Made by a program: the position numbers and the translations under genes. From Roseovarius sp. 217 (GTDB lineage: Bacteria; Pseudomonadota; Alphaproteobacteria; Rhodobacterales; Rhodobacteraceae): a DNA stretch of 64,000 bases. The stretch spans positions 168,634-232,633 of the forward strand of contig NZ_CH902584.1 in NCBI RefSeq assembly GCF_000152845.1, in the 5' to 3' direction. The notes under the pieces were generated by a model that searched no databases, was not told the origin of the DNA, and was given only the letters and a program-made list of their open reading frames with translations. Below are positions 63,421 to 64,000 of the stretch, piece after piece (position 1 is the first letter of the stretch; each line of letters opens with the position of its first letter).

Positions 63421-64000
63421 ATGATAAAAGAACTCCAAGAGATGGTTGAGGCGCACTTTCCCGCATCAACCGATACCAACCTTATCCGAGCAATTTCGGA
63501 GGGCGTGGCGCTCGCAGATCAATTGCGGGCAAGTGACCCGATGTTACGGGGACTGTTGGGAAGGGATTTGGCGGGGCATCTCCGCCGGGCGGGGGTTATA
63601 ACGCGAATCCATGATTTGTGTGAACGGGGTGAGCTTCCGTTTGAGGCAGGCATTGACTTGATGCCAATAGGTAGCTGGCATCACTTGGTTCTAAAGGCGT
63701 CGGATACCGTGGTTTCACACCTCTGTCGCACAGATGGCGTTTTGGCTTTCCCTAAAGACACACCCAATCGCCAAGATGAACGCCTTACCAATCAGCTAGA
63801 CCTATTCGACGAGAATGTGATCAGCCTGAGCGCAGCGATCAAGCAAGTTGAGGAAAAATGCGTTTGGCTTACCTACGGTTATACACCAAGCGGGGATTTG
63901 ACCCATGCCTGCTGGGCAATGCCTTCCCCGCCCAGCGTGTCTGAGACTTGGTATGCACATGTTAATATTGTGGAGCGTCTGCGACGATCTGGTCAGAGAC
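63421..64000 (+). CDS. Incomplete ORF of unknown function at the right edge
   Basis: An ATG at 63421 opens a frame without stop for 193 codons up to the end of the window, starting MIKELQEMVEAHFPASTDTN. The sequence is mostly soluble, with segments such as LRGLLGRDLAGHLRRAGVIT, SWHHLVLKASDTVVSHLCRT and TNQLDLFDENVISLSAAIKQ. I recognise no domain. The frame has codon use like its neighbours and follows the small basic protein by 64 bases, so the two are probably co-transcribed. Its C-terminus is outside. Confidence 0.72.
   Translation, partial: MIKELQEMVEAHFPASTDTNLIRAISEGVALADQLRASDPMLRGLLGRDLAGHLRRAGVITRIHDLCERGELPFEAGIDLMPIGSWHHLVLKASDTVVSHLCRTDGVLAFPKDTPNRQDERLTNQLDLFDENVISLSAAIKQVEEKCVWLTYGYTPSGDLTHACWAMPSPPSVSETWYAHVNIVERLRRSGQR

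Overview
The window looks like chromosomal DNA of an alphaproteobacterium of the Roseobacter/Rhodobacteraceae type. The evidence is a GC-rich coding bias, a GcrA cell-cycle regulator, a complete PhaR/PhaP/PhaC/PhaZ polyhydroxyalkanoate (PHA) locus, a Tad/Flp pilus locus with an OmpA-type lipoprotein beside the secretin, DUF465/YdcH and GcrA-type small proteins, and two Hint-domain proteins of a kind common in this family. This assignment is inferred from gene content and was not checked by database search. No rRNA, tRNA, CRISPR array, insertion sequence or prophage was recognised.

Layout, left to right. (1) 1-5429, minus strand: a high-affinity potassium ATPase operon in the order KdpF-like peptide, kdpB, a second 26-residue membrane peptide, kdpA, kdpC, and the start of the sensor kinase kdpD, which runs off the left edge. 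(2) 5540-6540: an ArsR-family repressor overlapping an SRPBCC/AHSA1 protein, preceded by two near-identical palindromes, the second over the start codon. (3) 6866-13215: dprA, topA, a two-subunit 3-oxoacid CoA-transferase (scoAB) and a convergent periplasmic lytic transglycosylase. (4) 13571-25806: a Tad pilus locus with two Flp pilins, cpaB, secretin cpaC, an OmpA lipoprotein, cpaE/tadZ, cpaF/tadA, tadB, tadC, two TPR lipoproteins, a prepilin peptidase and an AAA+ ATPase. Hairpins and terminators cut its front part into segments. TadE/F/G-type minor pilins are not present. (5) 25933-32984: an ImuA-like protein, a YceI protein, an MFS permease, metG, a YdcH protein, a pseudouridine synthase, the tRNA deaminase tadA and a LysR regulator. 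(6) 32991-37462: the PHA granule locus. phaR, phasin and synthase lie on the minus strand and the depolymerase diverges from the synthase. CTGC-N3-GCAG motifs, the type of site reported for PhaR, occur at the phasin and phaC/phaZ promoters.

(7) 37504-48696: two alpha/beta hydrolases, an MFS transporter, thrS, a GNAT acetyltransferase, aspS, a cyclopropane-fatty-acid-synthase-type methyltransferase, pabB and an exported protein. (8) 48805-57904: carB, a small basic protein, a helix-hairpin-helix protein with a lysine-rich tail, a Clp-fold membrane protease, a small lipoprotein, an ABC-2 permease, gcrA, a DUF2064 protein and dapE. (9) 57905-64000: a long leader with competing hairpins upstream of two tandem Hint-domain proteins (the first carries a choice-of-anchor-L domain), a convergent membrane histidine kinase, a 430-base gap with consecutive perfect inverted repeats, a small conserved protein, and a small basic protein followed by an incomplete ORF at the right edge.

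The least-explained material is the Hint pair with its leader, the hairpin-rich gap at 62235-62664, the twin-operator ArsR module, the segmented Tad operon with its extra AAA+ ATPase, and the double mini-peptide kdp operon. Gene calls rest on reading the translated proteins; functional statements about families are general knowledge, and functional links between neighbours are inference.
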